Source: JAUIIK01 sp963745675 (GTDB lineage: Bacteria; Chloroflexota; Chloroflexia; Thermomicrobiales; CFX8). From it: a DNA stretch of 64,000 nucleotides. The stretch's first letter is position 1, and the number at the start of each line of letters is the position of its first letter. Positions 19,086-28,520 of the stretch are shown piece by piece. The position numbers and the translations under genes are program-made. Where the stretch lies: positions 248,001 through 312,000 of the forward strand of contig CAVUYM010000013.1 in the NCBI GenBank assembly GCA_963745675.1, written 5' to 3'. The notes below the pieces were generated by a model that saw only the letters and a list, made by a program, of their open reading frames with translations, ran no database searches and was not told the DNA's origin.

Positions 19086-20335
19086 ACGCTCTCCCCGCAA
19101 TTCCCACGGTAGATCCCGATCGCATCAGGCAGCGCCTGCAGGCCTTTGCCCGGATCGGCTATCAGCCGGATGGCAGCATCACCCGGCTGGCATTCTCGCG
19201 GGCTGATCTCCAGGCGCGGGAGCTCCTGATCCATTATCTGACGTCGCTCGGGCTCGACGTGCGCATCGACCCATTCGGGAACATATTTGGCGGGCGTGCC
19301 GGTACGAACTCCGAACTTGCCCCGGTGCTGGCTGGCTCGCATCTTGACACCGTTCCGAACGGTGGGCGCTTCGATGGTTCACTCGGGGTCGTCGCGGCGC
19401 TCGAGGCAGTAAGCGTGCTTGAAGAGGCTGGAATCGATTTGCCGCGCGGCATCCAGGTCGTCTCCTTTTCCTGTGAGGAGTCGAGCCGATTCGGGGTCGG
19501 GACGCTCGGCAGCGCGCTGGTCGCCGGCGTAGTGGAGCCGGATGCGGCCCTGGCGCTTGAAGATAGTGAGGGCGTTTCGGTATCTCAGGCACTGCGAGGG
19601 GCAGGATTTGATTCCAACCAGCTTCATGCGGCGCGGCGGCAACCAGGCGATTTCCGCGCCTTCGTCGAACTGCATATCGAGCAGGGCCGTCTCCTTGAAG
19701 AGGAAGACAAGAGCGTCGGGATCGTCGAAAGCATCGCCGCTCCGATTCGATTTCGGATCGAGGTCGTCGGGCGCCCGGATCATTCTGGTGCGACGCCAAT
19801 GCACCTCCGTCACGATGCCCTGACCGGTGCCGCCGAGATCATCTTGCTCATTGAGCGTGAAGCACAGGGCTCTGACTCCTCCGTTGGGACGGTTGGCACA
19901 ATCCGAGTGATCCCGAACGCCATGAATGTCGTACCTGGTCGGGCGATTTTCGATGTCGATTTGCGTGGCGGGGATGCTCAGGATCGGCAGCGCACGCTCG
20001 ATCGGATCGATGCAGGGATTGAGGAAGTTTCCCAGCGGCGGAGTCTTGAGATAACCCGGCGGGAGCTAACCCGTCTTGACCCGGTCGCAATGCACCATGA
20101 GATTGTCGATCTACTTGCGAAGCACTGCGATGAGCGAGGGATCGGCCATCGCCTGATGCTCTCGGGCGCGGGGCACGACGCGATGCAGATTGCCCGGATC
20201 TGCCCGGCCGGCATGGTGCTCGTGCCGAGTAGCCGGGGCATCAGTCACGCCCGGGAAGAATGGACCGACCCGGAGCTAGCTGTGCCGGGCATTCAGGCGC
20301 TGGTCGACACCGTCATTGAGCTCGCCGCGAGCTAA
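19082..20335 (+). CDS. M20-family Zn amidohydrolase (carbamoylase/allantoate amidohydrolase type)
   Basis: A 417-residue protein of full family length. Metal ligands and catalytic residues are visible: GSHLDTVPNGGRFDG (His and bridging Asp), FSCEESSRFGVGTLGS (Glu-Glu), FVELHIEQGRLLEEE (His), the dimer-domain VVGRPDHSGATPM, and the last His in SRGISHAREEW. The family hydrolyses N-carbamoyl amino acids, ureidopropionate or allantoate. The start overlaps pyrR (ATGA). With PyrR as partner, a role in pyrimidine breakdown such as ureidopropionase is attractive but is an inference. Confidence 0.88.
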   Translation: MNALPAIPTVDPDRIRQRLQAFARIGYQPDGSITRLAFSRADLQARELLIHYLTSLGLDVRIDPFGNIFGGRAGTNSELAPVLAGSHLDTVPNGGRFDGSLGVVAALEAVSVLEEAGIDLPRGIQVVSFSCEESSRFGVGTLGSALVAGVVEPDAALALEDSEGVSVSQALRGAGFDSNQLHAARRQPGDFRAFVELHIEQGRLLEEEDKSVGIVESIAAPIRFRIEVVGRPDHSGATPMHLRHDALTGAAEIILLIEREAQGSDSSVGTVGTIRVIPNAMNVVPGRAIFDVDLRGGDAQDRQRTLDRIDAGIEEVSQRRSLEITRRELTRLDPVAMHHEIVDLLAKHCDERGIGHRLMLSGAGHDAMQIARICPAGMVLVPSSRGISHAREEWTDPELAVPGIQALVDTVIELAAS

Positions 20336-20350
20336 CAAAGCCAGACGCGA

Positions 20351-21574
20351 TTATTTCTCCCGAAAGTCGAAGACGGCTTTGACGACGCCACTGCTGCCTT
20401 TGGATGTGACCGTTGTGAGGGCCTCGCGGTAGTCGTCGAGACGGAAACGGTGGGTGACCAGGCGACCGAGGTAGACCTTCTCCTCGGCCATCAGGCGCAG
20501 CGCCAGCGCCATCGTCGAGATTTCTTCGCCCTGCCACTCTTCCATAGCGTAGGTGAAGGCTCCCTTTATCGTCAGTTCGTTGAGCCAGACGGGCGTCCAG
20601 TCGACTCCGTCGAGTTTTCCTGCCAATCCAATCAGCACGACGGTGCCGCCAGAGCCAGCGAAGCGGATGCCCTGCTCGAAGGACGAGGGCGAGCCGACGC
20701 AGTCGAAGACGATGTCCGCGCCGCCGACAATCAGATTCGGGCCGAGGACGGGCTTCAAGCTGCGCGCCCCGAGCGTATCCAGGAGATTCTGCTCTAACAC
20801 CTTGCCACGCGTTTTGCCGAGGACGACATCTGCCCCGAGCCGCTGGGCTTCTTCTGCCTGGAATGGATAGCGGGCGATGGCGACGATCCGGGCTTTGCTC
20901 CCGAGACCTCGCAACGCGGCAATCGTACAGAGGCCGATGACGCCGCCGCCGATGATCAACACGGTGTCGTCGTCGGAGGGCATGTTCTGGAGGACGGCGT
21001 GGAGACTAACGGCGAAGGGTTCGGTCAGGACAGCTTCTTCATCGCTCACATGGTCGGGAACCGGCAGGATCTGCGACGGGTGGGCGACGAATTCCTCGCT
21101 CCAGGAGCCGCCGGTGTCGCGGCAGAAGCCGGTCATCAAGCCTTCGGAGAGATCGCCCTGATCCCAGAATTGACAGAGGTTGGCCGGGATGCCGTCCGGA
21201 TTCTCGATGCCCCTCTGCTCGTAGGAGAGCAGCGGATCGACGACGACGCGCTGACCGACCTCGAAACCCTCGGGCGTCTCCGGACCAAGCTCGCTGATGA
21301 CGCCGGTATTCTCGTGACCGAAGGTGAAGGGGAAGGAGGTGAAGACCGAGGTCGTCGTCGAGGCGTGCAGCGTGATCGTGCTGATGTCGCTGCCGCAGAT
21401 GCCGCCGTAGGTGGTCCGGACTCGCAACCACTCGGGCGTTGGCAGTGCCGGTGGTTCCACGTCGCGGTAGCGCATGCAGCCGAGCGGACCCCAGAAGGTG
21501 TCGGCACGCAGCCGCGACACGCCCTTGCTCATGGCAAAGCGTGGGATGGAATCGGTCATCTGGATAGCTTTCAT
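20351..21574 (-). CDS. Zinc-type medium-chain dehydrogenase/reductase
   Basis: 407 residues from ATG 21574 (MKAIQMTDSIPRF); the frame extends to 21604 through a repeat and should not be used. GGICGSDI and FTFGHENTGVI supply the catalytic zinc Cys and His-Glu; VLIIGGGVIGLCTIAALRG is the NAD(P)-binding Rossmann turn, and later VFDCVGSPSSFEQGI is typical. Lacks a full four-Cys structural zinc loop: NLCQFWDQG and TGFCRDTGG hold only two. Substrate is probably a sugar or amino alcohol. It is convergent with the M20 gene. Confidence 0.85.
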   Translation of the reverse strand: MKAIQMTDSIPRFAMSKGVSRLRADTFWGPLGCMRYRDVEPPALPTPEWLRVRTTYGGICGSDISTITLHASTTTSVFTSFPFTFGHENTGVISELGPETPEGFEVGQRVVVDPLLSYEQRGIENPDGIPANLCQFWDQGDLSEGLMTGFCRDTGGSWSEEFVAHPSQILPVPDHVSDEEAVLTEPFAVSLHAVLQNMPSDDDTVLIIGGGVIGLCTIAALRGLGSKARIVAIARYPFQAEEAQRLGADVVLGKTRGKVLEQNLLDTLGARSLKPVLGPNLIVGGADIVFDCVGSPSSFEQGIRFAGSGGTVVLIGLAGKLDGVDWTPVWLNELTIKGAFTYAMEEWQGEEISTMALALRLMAEEKVYLGRLVTHRFRLDDYREALTTVTSKGSSGVVKAVFDFREK

Positions 21575-21582
21575 AAGAACCC

Positions 21583-21625
21583 TCACCCCCGGCCCCTCTC
21601 CCATATGCAGGGAGAGGGGAGGAAA
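21583..21625. repeat. Short C/G-rich hairpin repeat, family E, copy 1
   Basis: CCCTCACCCCCGGCCCCTCT, then CCC-N-GGGAGAGGGG after a short loop, just upstream of the dehydrogenase start. A longer relative is at 31782-31852. It belongs to a widely seen CCCTCACCCC...GGGAGAGGGG type of intergenic repeat. Confidence 0.6.
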
Positions 21626-21655
21626 ACATCAAGTTGTGCAGGGTAATTGTAGGGG

Positions 21656-22242
21656 TTAGCTGTGGGCGGCGCGGAGTTCTTCGAGTTGTTCGACGTGGTT
21701 GGCTTCGTGGACGGCCATGAAATAGAGCCAGACGCGGCTGGAGACTTTGCCGAGGGCTTGGTGAATCGGCGGAGTTCTCGAGATCGGCATCGGCGAGGAA
21801 TTCTGGCGAACCAGTCGTCGAGATTGATGAGTTCGGCGGCGGCGATCGTGGCGTCCTTGTCGAGCACCCGTTGCTCTCCACTGGCGGCGAGTTCTTTCGG
21901 CCACTCTAGTGTGTCTCCGCTAGCCAGGGCTGCACCGCGCTCGGCGAAGCGCATCAGGACGGCGTTGCAATGGGTGATGACTTCGCCGGCCGACCAGACC
22001 TGATTGCCGTTCGCATCGGCAGGTTGGGGTTCGAATGCTCCGTCGGGAAGCGTCCTGACGGCGGCGATCAACTCCCGGCGCATCTGCGCTGCCTGAGTGA
22101 ACAACTCTTCGCGAGTCATGCCCTGCGATGCTTCATCCAGGAATGACTTGCCGCGATGCGGGCTGTTCTCGTTTGTTGCCTGATCCTGAATCGTTTCAGC
22201 CAGTGTCCCAAGCTCTGTCACTAACGCGGTCGCCGTCATCAT
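21656..22242 (-). CDS. DinB/YfiT-like four-helix protein, frameshifted
   Basis: The first 140 residues from 22242 read normally (MTREELFTQAAQMRRELIAA; AGEVITHCNAVLMRFAERGA; LINLDDWFARI). The frame is then lost near 21795-21805. The family C-terminus is found in another frame (IHQALGKVSSRVWLYFMAVH, then EANHVEQLEELRAAHS) and stops at 21656. A DADLENSAD segment in the third frame suggests two indels between about 21760 and 21805. DinB proteins are metal-binding helical bundles; the third ligand is the late His (HEANHVEQL). Function beyond that unknown. Confidence 0.7.
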
Positions 22243-22290
22243 TGTCCTCTTTCTTTACCGGAGGTTTGTGGATGCTGTTTCTCTTAATCC

Positions 22291-22410
22291 CTAATCGCTC
22301 TTCCCTATTCCCTCATCCGAAAGGTCCAGCCGCCAATCGTTACAGCGCATCATGTTCCCTGGTGGATATTCGAACTCCTGCACGTCAAGCAGGCTGAACC
22401 CGAGCTTGCG
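22291..22410 (-). pseudogene. C-terminal scrap of a GNAT acetyltransferase
   Basis: Only about 40 residues: KLGFSLLDVQEFEYPPGNMM, then RCNDWRLDLSDEGIGKSD and a stop. The EYPPG-x-MRCNDWRLDL ending is typical of GNAT proteins. An in-frame TGA lies at 22411-22413, and a 24-bp repeat follows at 22426. Confidence 0.5.
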
Positions 22411-22986
22411 TCAGATAGCATTTGAGGGCGCATCATTGCTGCCCTGACAGATGAAGATAATGGCTGTGGAACCTAATTGACACTGCAGGGCGCTCCTAGT
22501 TGTTGAAAAACCTGCCGTGTCAGGAGTTCGCGGCGCAGGCATCGCCGCGTGAGTGGGTACACATGGTTGCACTATCGATGCGAGGCCGCGCCAACTGCGC
22601 GCATATCCTGATAGTTCGACTTGCTCAGCGACATTCCACGTCTGGCGCAGTGTGCCGCGTCGTCCCGACTCCCGATGATGCTCTCGGGCATTCACGGAGG
22701 CGCCGATGGTGCGGCCGCCTTCAAAATGTGGAAGGAGAATCCTGGGCAATCGTCAGGCACCGCCGCTCGTGCGTGAGCTCCTGTGTGAGTCCCATCGGCA
22801 CGGTGGCATCGTCCGTCGTAGCGGGTGACCGACTCGTACCACAACATTGACAAAATCTCGATGACAAGGATTCTTACCGCACCGTAATGCACGAAGATGG
22901 TACCCAGGAGCCCGAACTCGACGTCGCGAACGAGTTGGCCTGCTGGAGCATAATAAAGCACAGCCCGTCTACGATCGTGCGTCGTA
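22411..22986. other. Gene-free stretch holding a 24-bp repeat
   Basis: About 575 bp without a supported gene. 22426-22449 (GGGCGCATCATTGCTGCCCT then GACA) recurs at 24135-24158 in the same orientation with two mismatches. Nothing else recognisable. Confidence 0.45.
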
Positions 22987-23886
22987 TCAAGTGTGTGCGT
23001 CGCTAACACCATGATCTGTGTAGGCAAGCACCTCTATCGGACTGTTCGCGCACTGGACTACTAGCGTGCCGTCGCGCTGTGCCAGCAGCGTCCCAGGTAT
23101 GGCGTCGGTAGTTGTGGTCGGGAGCAGGCGGGTCCTGGTGATGCAAAAGGAGCGCCCATCGATGGTGGCTTCGGCACCCATTCCGAGCCAGGAGCGCACC
23201 TGGTTGTGGACGGTGCGCGCAGGAGAGTTCCAGTCGATCGTTCGCCAGGCAGGCTCCATCGGCTGACAATAGAAGCCTCCATCCGGCTGCGGTGTGCCGG
23301 GCTCTCCGCGCACCGCCATATCAATGACGCTCGGGAGCACATCGAGCGCAGCAGCGTTGAGGCGGTCATTGAGGGAGTTACCATCGTCGTCATCGCCGAT
23401 CGGGATCTGCGTCTGCACCAGGATGGGACCGGTGTCAAAGTCGGAATCCACCCAGTGGAACGTGAGCCCATAGTGGGGCTCGTCGTTGCGCAAGGTCCAC
23501 TGCAGGGCCAAGTCTCCCCGACCACGGTACTTCGGAAGGAGAGCATTATGCACATTGATGGCCCCGAGGCGTGGCAGAGCAATGACATCTGCCGGTAGTT
23601 TCCAGGACCAGCCGAGGACGAGGATGAGGTCGGGCTGCAGTGGCGCGAGCATGCCAGCCCAGTGTGACGGGAAGTTCGAGATGATGACGTCGGTTGAGAG
23701 TGGCGTTTGGCTGACGATCTCAAGATAGCGATCCGTCCGGCGTGTCCGAGGACCGGCTGAGGTGACGACGCAGACAAGGCGATGCCCACAATTGCGAATC
23801 GCCTCCTGTGCCGCCTGATAGAAGTTTCCTTCCGGCTCACGCGTGAAGAGCACGATACGCTGCGCTGTCGGTGCGAGGTCGGCCAC
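22987..23886 (-). CDS. Formyltransferase-family protein (Fmt-like)
   Basis: About 300 residues from GTG 23886, which has AGGGGGA 8 bases upstream; the frame is open to 23994. The catalytic Asn-x-His is in GAINVHNALLPKYRGRGD and the catalytic Asp in VDSDFDTGPILVQ. A C-terminal OB-like region follows (GGFYCQPMEPAWRTIDW; NQVRSWLGMGAEATIDG). This is the layout of methionyl-tRNA formyltransferase and of sugar or amino acid N-formyltransferases. It stands alone, not beside def or tRNA genes, and the N-terminus differs from Fmt, so a specialised formyltransferase is more likely. Confidence 0.8.
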   Translation of the reverse strand: MADLAPTAQRIVLFTREPEGNFYQAAQEAIRNCGHRLVCVVTSAGPRTRRTDRYLEIVSQTPLSTDVIISNFPSHWAGMLAPLQPDLILVLGWSWKLPADVIALPRLGAINVHNALLPKYRGRGDLALQWTLRNDEPHYGLTFHWVDSDFDTGPILVQTQIPIGDDDDGNSLNDRLNAAALDVLPSVIDMAVRGEPGTPQPDGGFYCQPMEPAWRTIDWNSPARTVHNQVRSWLGMGAEATIDGRSFCITRTRLLPTTTTDAIPGTLLAQRDGTLVVQCANSPIEVLAYTDHGVSDAHT

Positions 23887-24430
23887 GGCAAGTTCCCCCT
23901 CACATGATGATGACCAAGGAATGCGGTTTGTCGCTATGGTCGTCGCGGGCAACAGTATAGTCACGTCGGACGGCAGAATGGGTATCCTCGCCACAGATTA
24001 TCAGGACAGTCAGTCAACAGTCAAACAGCAGTTTCGCCAGCCATCGAAGGCATTAGTAGAACCGTCGAAGACCGCATCCTGCGACGATCGCCTGGCGCAC
24101 GTGCTTCCTTCTCGGGTGTGATAAGGGACGCTGGGGGCGCACAATTGCTGCCCTGACATATTGCAAAGATCGTGTTAACCGGAAGAAATAAGGTGGAACA
24201 TAGTCGCACCGCCTGCATGAATGAGCGCAGGCGCGACTCATCAACTCGCCGTCTCGTCTCGGCTTGTTTCTTGACGTGCTCTTTGTCTAGTACCCTGCAG
24301 TTTATCCATAAGTCCTTCAGGAGAATGAGTCCACTCAACAAGATGAGAACGATTGTTCCGTTAGGCCCTAATCACTGCAGCGGTCACCAGTGTCAATTGC
24401 AGCTTGCCAGAGTACACCGCCGCCGGTCGT
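23887..24430. other. Gene-free stretch
   Basis: About 540 bp with no supported gene. It contains the second 24-bp repeat at 24135-24158. Reading frames across it have no family resemblance. Confidence 0.4.
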
Positions 24431-25174
24431 CTACTCCTCAGCTTCAGAGTCCAGTCGCTTGCCATAGCGTTGGGCGCTGTAGTCGAAAAGGTAATTGGTG
24501 TATTGCTCGGAGTCGTGCAGGCCGGTCCAGCCTTCGCGGATCTCGGAGAGCTGGATCATGAAGGTGACGTCGCCGTTGCGGTAGTGGCCGTAGAGCGACC
24601 AGCGCTCCTGGCGCTCCAGCAGGGTGAAGTCGGAGACGAGCTCGCTGGCCTGTTTGAGGTCGTGGTAGGCGTGGTCGAGGCTGTCGACGACGAAGCCGAG
24701 GTGGTGCCAGCGCGAGGGCGTGCCGTCGGAGAGCGGGACGTCTTCGCCGGTGTCGAAGAGGAAGAGGGAGGTTGGGCCGGTCGTCAGGACGGTCAGGTGC
24801 GGGTCGTGGCGCATCTCCTGCATCTTCAGGACGCCGGTGAAGAACTCATAGGCAGCCTGGCGGTCCTCGACGGTGATCGCCAGGTGGTCGAAGGCGATAT
24901 TACGCCAGGGGCCAGGGCTGCTTCCGATTGGCTCGATCGTCGTCTGGAGCGTTACCGATTGTCCGTCGCCGTAGCCCCTCGCGACTTCGATGGCGAACAT
25001 ATCGGGGTAGACATCCTCGCCATTCTCAGCCCGCAGGACCATACGTTGACCTTCACGGACATGTTCGGGGATGCCGTGATGGATGGCGTCGTGGATGATG
25101 TCCCAGGGCTTCAGATCGCAACTGTATTCGGCGTCGTTTGTCCTGAATTGGACGGTGATCTTCTCGTCGTTCAT
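24431..25174 (-). CDS. VOC (glyoxalase/dioxygenase fold) protein with N-terminal extension
   Basis: 247 residues from ATG 25174 (MNDEKITVQFRTND). The frame continues upstream through the acetyltransferase gene in the wrong frame and is not used. Residues about 95-235 are a VOC domain: AFDHLAITVEDRQAAYEFF, TSLFLFDTGEDVPL, WHHLGFVVDSLDHAYHDL and GDVTFMIQLSEI. Metal ligands would be the His in FDHLA and in WHHLG plus a late Glu. The first 85 residues (AEYSCDLKPWDIIHDAIHHG) form an extra domain I cannot place. Enzymatic role unknown. Confidence 0.78.
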   Translation of the reverse strand: MNDEKITVQFRTNDAEYSCDLKPWDIIHDAIHHGIPEHVREGQRMVLRAENGEDVYPDMFAIEVARGYGDGQSVTLQTTIEPIGSSPGPWRNIAFDHLAITVEDRQAAYEFFTGVLKMQEMRHDPHLTVLTTGPTSLFLFDTGEDVPLSDGTPSRWHHLGFVVDSLDHAYHDLKQASELVSDFTLLERQERWSLYGHYRNGDVTFMIQLSEIREGWTGLHDSEQYTNYLFDYSAQRYGKRLDSEAEE

Positions 25175-25250
25175 TTGCTCTTGGTTCCGTCTCTTTCCAG
25201 ATTCTGCGGATCGGCTCATACTGCTCATTCTACCGATGTAGGTGGGCTGC

Positions 25251-25736
25251 TCAGAGGTAGCGGTGCATGACGTGAAGCCCAACGCGGCCGAAGTCAGGAT
25301 GCTCAAATGCCTCCGGGACCGTGCCGATGATTGCAAACCCAAGCGACTGCCACAGATGGACAGCGGCATGATTCGTTTCAACAACAGCGTTGAACTGCAT
25401 CGCCGCGTAGCCTTGCTCACGAGCCAAAGCGAGTACGTGCCTACCGAGGGCACGCCCGACACCGCGCCCCCGCGCATCACTGGCGACCATGAAACTGGCG
25501 GTTGCGACATGCGATCCTGGACCAGGACGATTTGGGCCAAATTTTGCCGTTCCGACTACCTGTTGACCGTCACAGATGACGATGGACTGTCCGGAATCGG
25601 CCAAAACCCAGATATTGCGGGCCTGTTCGGACGTCAAGTTCGGATCGTAGGGGAACGTGTTTTTGGCGGCGATCACTTCGTGAAATATGGGCCAGATCGC
25701 GCTCCAGTCGTCTTCAGTGAACGTCCTGATCAGCAT
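25251..25736 (-). CDS. GNAT family N-acetyltransferase
   Basis: 161 residues. The acetyl-CoA loop is ARGRGVGRALGRHVL, followed by YAAMQFNAVVETNHAAVHLW and QSLGFAIIGTVPEAF, both typical of GNAT proteins acting on small amines. The start lies at 25736 and overlaps the stop of the phosphotransferase (25730), so the two are cotranscribed. Confidence 0.88.
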   Translation of the reverse strand: MLIRTFTEDDWSAIWPIFHEVIAAKNTFPYDPNLTSEQARNIWVLADSGQSIVICDGQQVVGTAKFGPNRPGPGSHVATASFMVASDARGRGVGRALGRHVLALAREQGYAAMQFNAVVETNHAAVHLWQSLGFAIIGTVPEAFEHPDFGRVGLHVMHRYL

Positions 25737-26674
25737 TGAACTCTCCAGTTCTCCGGTATTTCGCGTACGTCGGCGAGGATCTGGTCGATAGCATAGCGAG
25801 AGATGCCGGCCAGAAAGGGATTCGTCTCGTGATAGTACGAGAGGGCGCCGGCTGCAAACGAGAGAGCCCAGCCACGGCCGCGGGCCCAGGTTGCGTCGTC
25901 GACATCGAGGGCGGTGCGGAAGACCGCGCGGGAGTCGGCGCGGAGGAGATTCCAGGCCGGTAGCATGTCGACGGCGGGGTCACCAACGCCGAGGCAGCCG
26001 AAGTCGATCACCGCGCTGAGGTGGCCAGCGTGGGCCAGCAGATTGCCGGAGTGGAGGTCGCCGTGGAACCAGCGCGGTGGGCGATCCCAAACCGGAGCTG
26101 CCAGCGCGATCTCCCAGATTTCCGTCGCTGGTCGGATATCAATCATATCGAGTGCTTCGAGAGCCTGTAACGCGGCACGCGTCGAGGTATCGCGCAGGGC
26201 TACCGGGACACCTCGCGAGACATTTGGAGAGCCGGACAGCGGCCCCCCGGTAGTGTCGATCTTCCAGAGGGCGGTGATGAACGCAGCCAGATCTCGCGCC
26301 AGCTGGGTTGGATCGGAAATCCGATCGAGCGTTACGTTCGCACCCGGGAGCCATGGGTTCACCGACCAGTGCCAGGGATAACCCTCGCCGGGCGCGCCCA
26401 TCGCGATTGGTACCGGGATGGCGAGCGGCAGGTGTGGGGCGAGCTGCGGCAACCAGCGGTATTCGCGCTCTATCTGCGAGATGGCCCAGTCGATGCGCGG
26501 CAGCCGCACGACCATGTCATCGCCGAGGCGGTAGAGGGCGTTGTCCGTTCCCGCCGACTCGACCCGTTCCAGGGGTAGACCCGCCCATTCTGGAAATTGC
26601 GCTGCGAGCAGCTTGCGCACGAGTGTGGCGTCGATGGGCTGCTCATTGGCGTGCATCTGAGTGGTGCTAGACAT
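25730..26674 (-). CDS. Aminoglycoside phosphotransferase (APH) family kinase
   Basis: 314 residues of the protein-kinase-like APH fold. VESAGTDNALYRLGDDMVVR is the nucleotide-binding strand pair, WFHGDLHSGNLLAH the catalytic loop (Asp acts as base), and VIDFGCLGVGDPAVDMLPAW the metal-binding Asp-Phe-Gly segment. It overlaps the MFS gene by 8 bp and the acetyltransferase by 7 bp. The MFS-APH-GNAT run looks like a small export/modification operon, but many APH proteins act on metabolites. Confidence 0.88.
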   Translation of the reverse strand: MSSTTQMHANEQPIDATLVRKLLAAQFPEWAGLPLERVESAGTDNALYRLGDDMVVRLPRIDWAISQIEREYRWLPQLAPHLPLAIPVPIAMGAPGEGYPWHWSVNPWLPGANVTLDRISDPTQLARDLAAFITALWKIDTTGGPLSGSPNVSRGVPVALRDTSTRAALQALEALDMIDIRPATEIWEIALAAPVWDRPPRWFHGDLHSGNLLAHAGHLSAVIDFGCLGVGDPAVDMLPAWNLLRADSRAVFRTALDVDDATWARGRGWALSFAAGALSYYHETNPFLAGISRYAIDQILADVREIPENWRVQC

Positions 26675-27887
26675 GTGTTTCGTGTGCTTTCTCTACGGTG
26701 GCGGCTGTATTGACGAATCTGACCATCAGGCCGGTGCAGGCGAAGAGCAGGAAGGCAGCGGTGAAGGCCGCCGTGATGCTCGTCACCTGTGCCAGTACGC
26801 CAAAGGTGACGCCGATGGTGATCTCGCCCAAGTATTCTGCCTGGCCGAGAAAGGATTGCATCGTCGCCCGGACATCGCTGCTGGCGCGGCGGTTGACCCA
26901 GATCACGCCGACAGCACGGGTGACGCTCAGGGCGATGCCGGTGGCGATCAGGATGCCAAGGCTGGCTGTGACGGCATCGGGCGCAGCCGCCAGTATGATC
27001 AGGCCGAAGGTTCCGATGAAGCAGGCTAGCGCATACACGCGGCGAGCCGCGCCGACGCCATCGATTCTCGACTCGATGATCCGCAGCGCCAGCGCGCCCG
27101 CGGCATAGGTTGTGATTCCCAGGCCAGTGAACCAGACGATCGGGTCCAGCCGTTGAGGAAATCCGAGTTCGATCAGCCGTTTCGGGTAGAGGCGCTCGAA
27201 CCCTTCTGCCAGCCCATTTACGAGGATGGTTGCCGCGAAGACTAGTAGGATCTCGCGGTCGCCACGGGCGAGAGCGACTCCACGCCGGAAAATCTTCATC
27301 GACCTTTGCCAGTGCTGACTCTGCGCAGGAATAAAGCCCCGCTCGGTGAAGCGTATCGCGACGTAGAGCCCGAGCAGCATCGTCGCGATCCCGGCAAAGA
27401 TCATGGCCGTGCTGCGGTCCGTCAACCAGGCGAGCGCCCCGATAGCGATCATGCCACTGGCTGCGCCGATCTGCGCCCAGCGCGCCTGTGCTGTCAGCAC
27501 CCGGCCGATCTGGATCGGGTCATCCAGTTCGTCGGTGATCCAGGCGACATCCGCGCCGCTAGCGAAAGTCCAGGCGATGCCCCAGGCCATCTGGGTCAGG
27601 ACCAGCGCCGGGAAGGCCGTCACCAGCCCGGTTGCGACCATGCTGCTGCCCATCAGGACACTTGAGATCACCAGCGACCATTTGCGGCTGAGCGTGTCGG
27701 CGACGACGCCGGTCGGTACTTCGAAGATCAGGGAGGTGATGCCCTGAGCGGTGCCGAGGAAGACGAGTTGGAAGGGAGACAAGCCGGCATCCAGCACCAG
27801 ATAGATACTGGTGACGAGCCAGTAGCCACGGTGCAGTACGGCCCGCATCCAGGTCCAGCGCAGGTAGACAGTGGTGATGTCGATCAT
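26667..27887 (-). CDS. MFS transporter
   Basis: 406 residues with about 12 hydrophobic helices. IFEVPTGVVADTLSRKWSLV is the loop 2-3 motif (G-x-x-x-D-x-x-x-R-K), and a central basic linker (SMKIFRRGVALARGDREILL) separates the halves. First gene of the MFS-APH-GNAT operon. Substrate unknown; the operon suggests export of an amine-bearing compound. Confidence 0.88.
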   Translation of the reverse strand: MIDITTVYLRWTWMRAVLHRGYWLVTSIYLVLDAGLSPFQLVFLGTAQGITSLIFEVPTGVVADTLSRKWSLVISSVLMGSSMVATGLVTAFPALVLTQMAWGIAWTFASGADVAWITDELDDPIQIGRVLTAQARWAQIGAASGMIAIGALAWLTDRSTAMIFAGIATMLLGLYVAIRFTERGFIPAQSQHWQRSMKIFRRGVALARGDREILLVFAATILVNGLAEGFERLYPKRLIELGFPQRLDPIVWFTGLGITTYAAGALALRIIESRIDGVGAARRVYALACFIGTFGLIILAAAPDAVTASLGILIATGIALSVTRAVGVIWVNRRASSDVRATMQSFLGQAEYLGEITIGVTFGVLAQVTSITAAFTAAFLLFACTGLMVRFVNTAATVEKAHETHV

Positions 27888-28268
27888 CGCGACCGTCGAT
27901 CACATGTCGCTCGGCGCGTTGAGAGCGGAGGAGCCGTGGCTCTAGTCGATAGATTGTCGGGGGGATTGCCGGCGGCGTAGAGCAGCCACCTTGTCAGACT
28001 TGTCTTACGAGCGTCGACATGGGCCAGGATTCCAGGGTTTAGCGTTCGCATGCAGCTTCATATCCTTCAGATAGGTAGGTGGAATCGTCTGAATAGATAC
28101 GAAAGCTCCGCGCATCACCGTCTCCTTGCTCATTCGAATACTGGCGAGAGTCTAGCAGATGGCTGATGGGGCTTGAGTAGACGTGTGTTCTTGCCGTTTG
28201 GCCCGAGCCGCGTCCAGAGAGGAAGAGGTTGCGTCTTTTGCGATAGGAGTTGGTGCAACCGGGGAATT
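27888..28268. other. Gene-free stretch upstream of divergent units
   Basis: About 380 bp between the MFS start and a repeat element. No gene or clear operator seen; it should contain the MFS promoter. Confidence 0.4.
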
Positions 28269-28424
28269 GTCATCCCGAGCGGAGGCTCCGCGTAGTCGAG
28301 GGATCTAGCTGACATGTCGTGGAGTGGCGTAGACATCGATGATGAACGGTAGCAACTTGACCCGTAACGCCGCGCAATCGTTCGTAGATCCCTCGACTGC
28401 GCAGAGCCTCCGCTCGGGATGACA
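28269..28424. repeat. Inverted repeat, family C
   Basis: About 38-bp arms at 28269-28307 and 28385-28424 beginning TGTCATCCCGAGCGGAGGCT, around a 77-bp centre. Arms differ at a few sites. Located 97 bp upstream of the PadR operator. Confidence 0.85.
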
Positions 28425-28520
28425 CTGGTGGGGCGTTCGTGTCTTCCCTGGTTGTCTTCGAGGACTGGACTGCGATGTTCAAGCGGGCAGGTTCGGTTGA
28501 CTCTTCAAGATCACATTGAT

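Noticed and set aside
21598..21999. Alternative minus frame with EFLADADLENSAD as a separate protein.
   Set aside because: Only a DinB-like piece in the wrong frame; better explained by indels in the DinB gene.
24404..25270. 288-residue open frame on plus rich in Val/Gly/Glu.
   Set aside because: Opposite the VOC gene; no family sequence.
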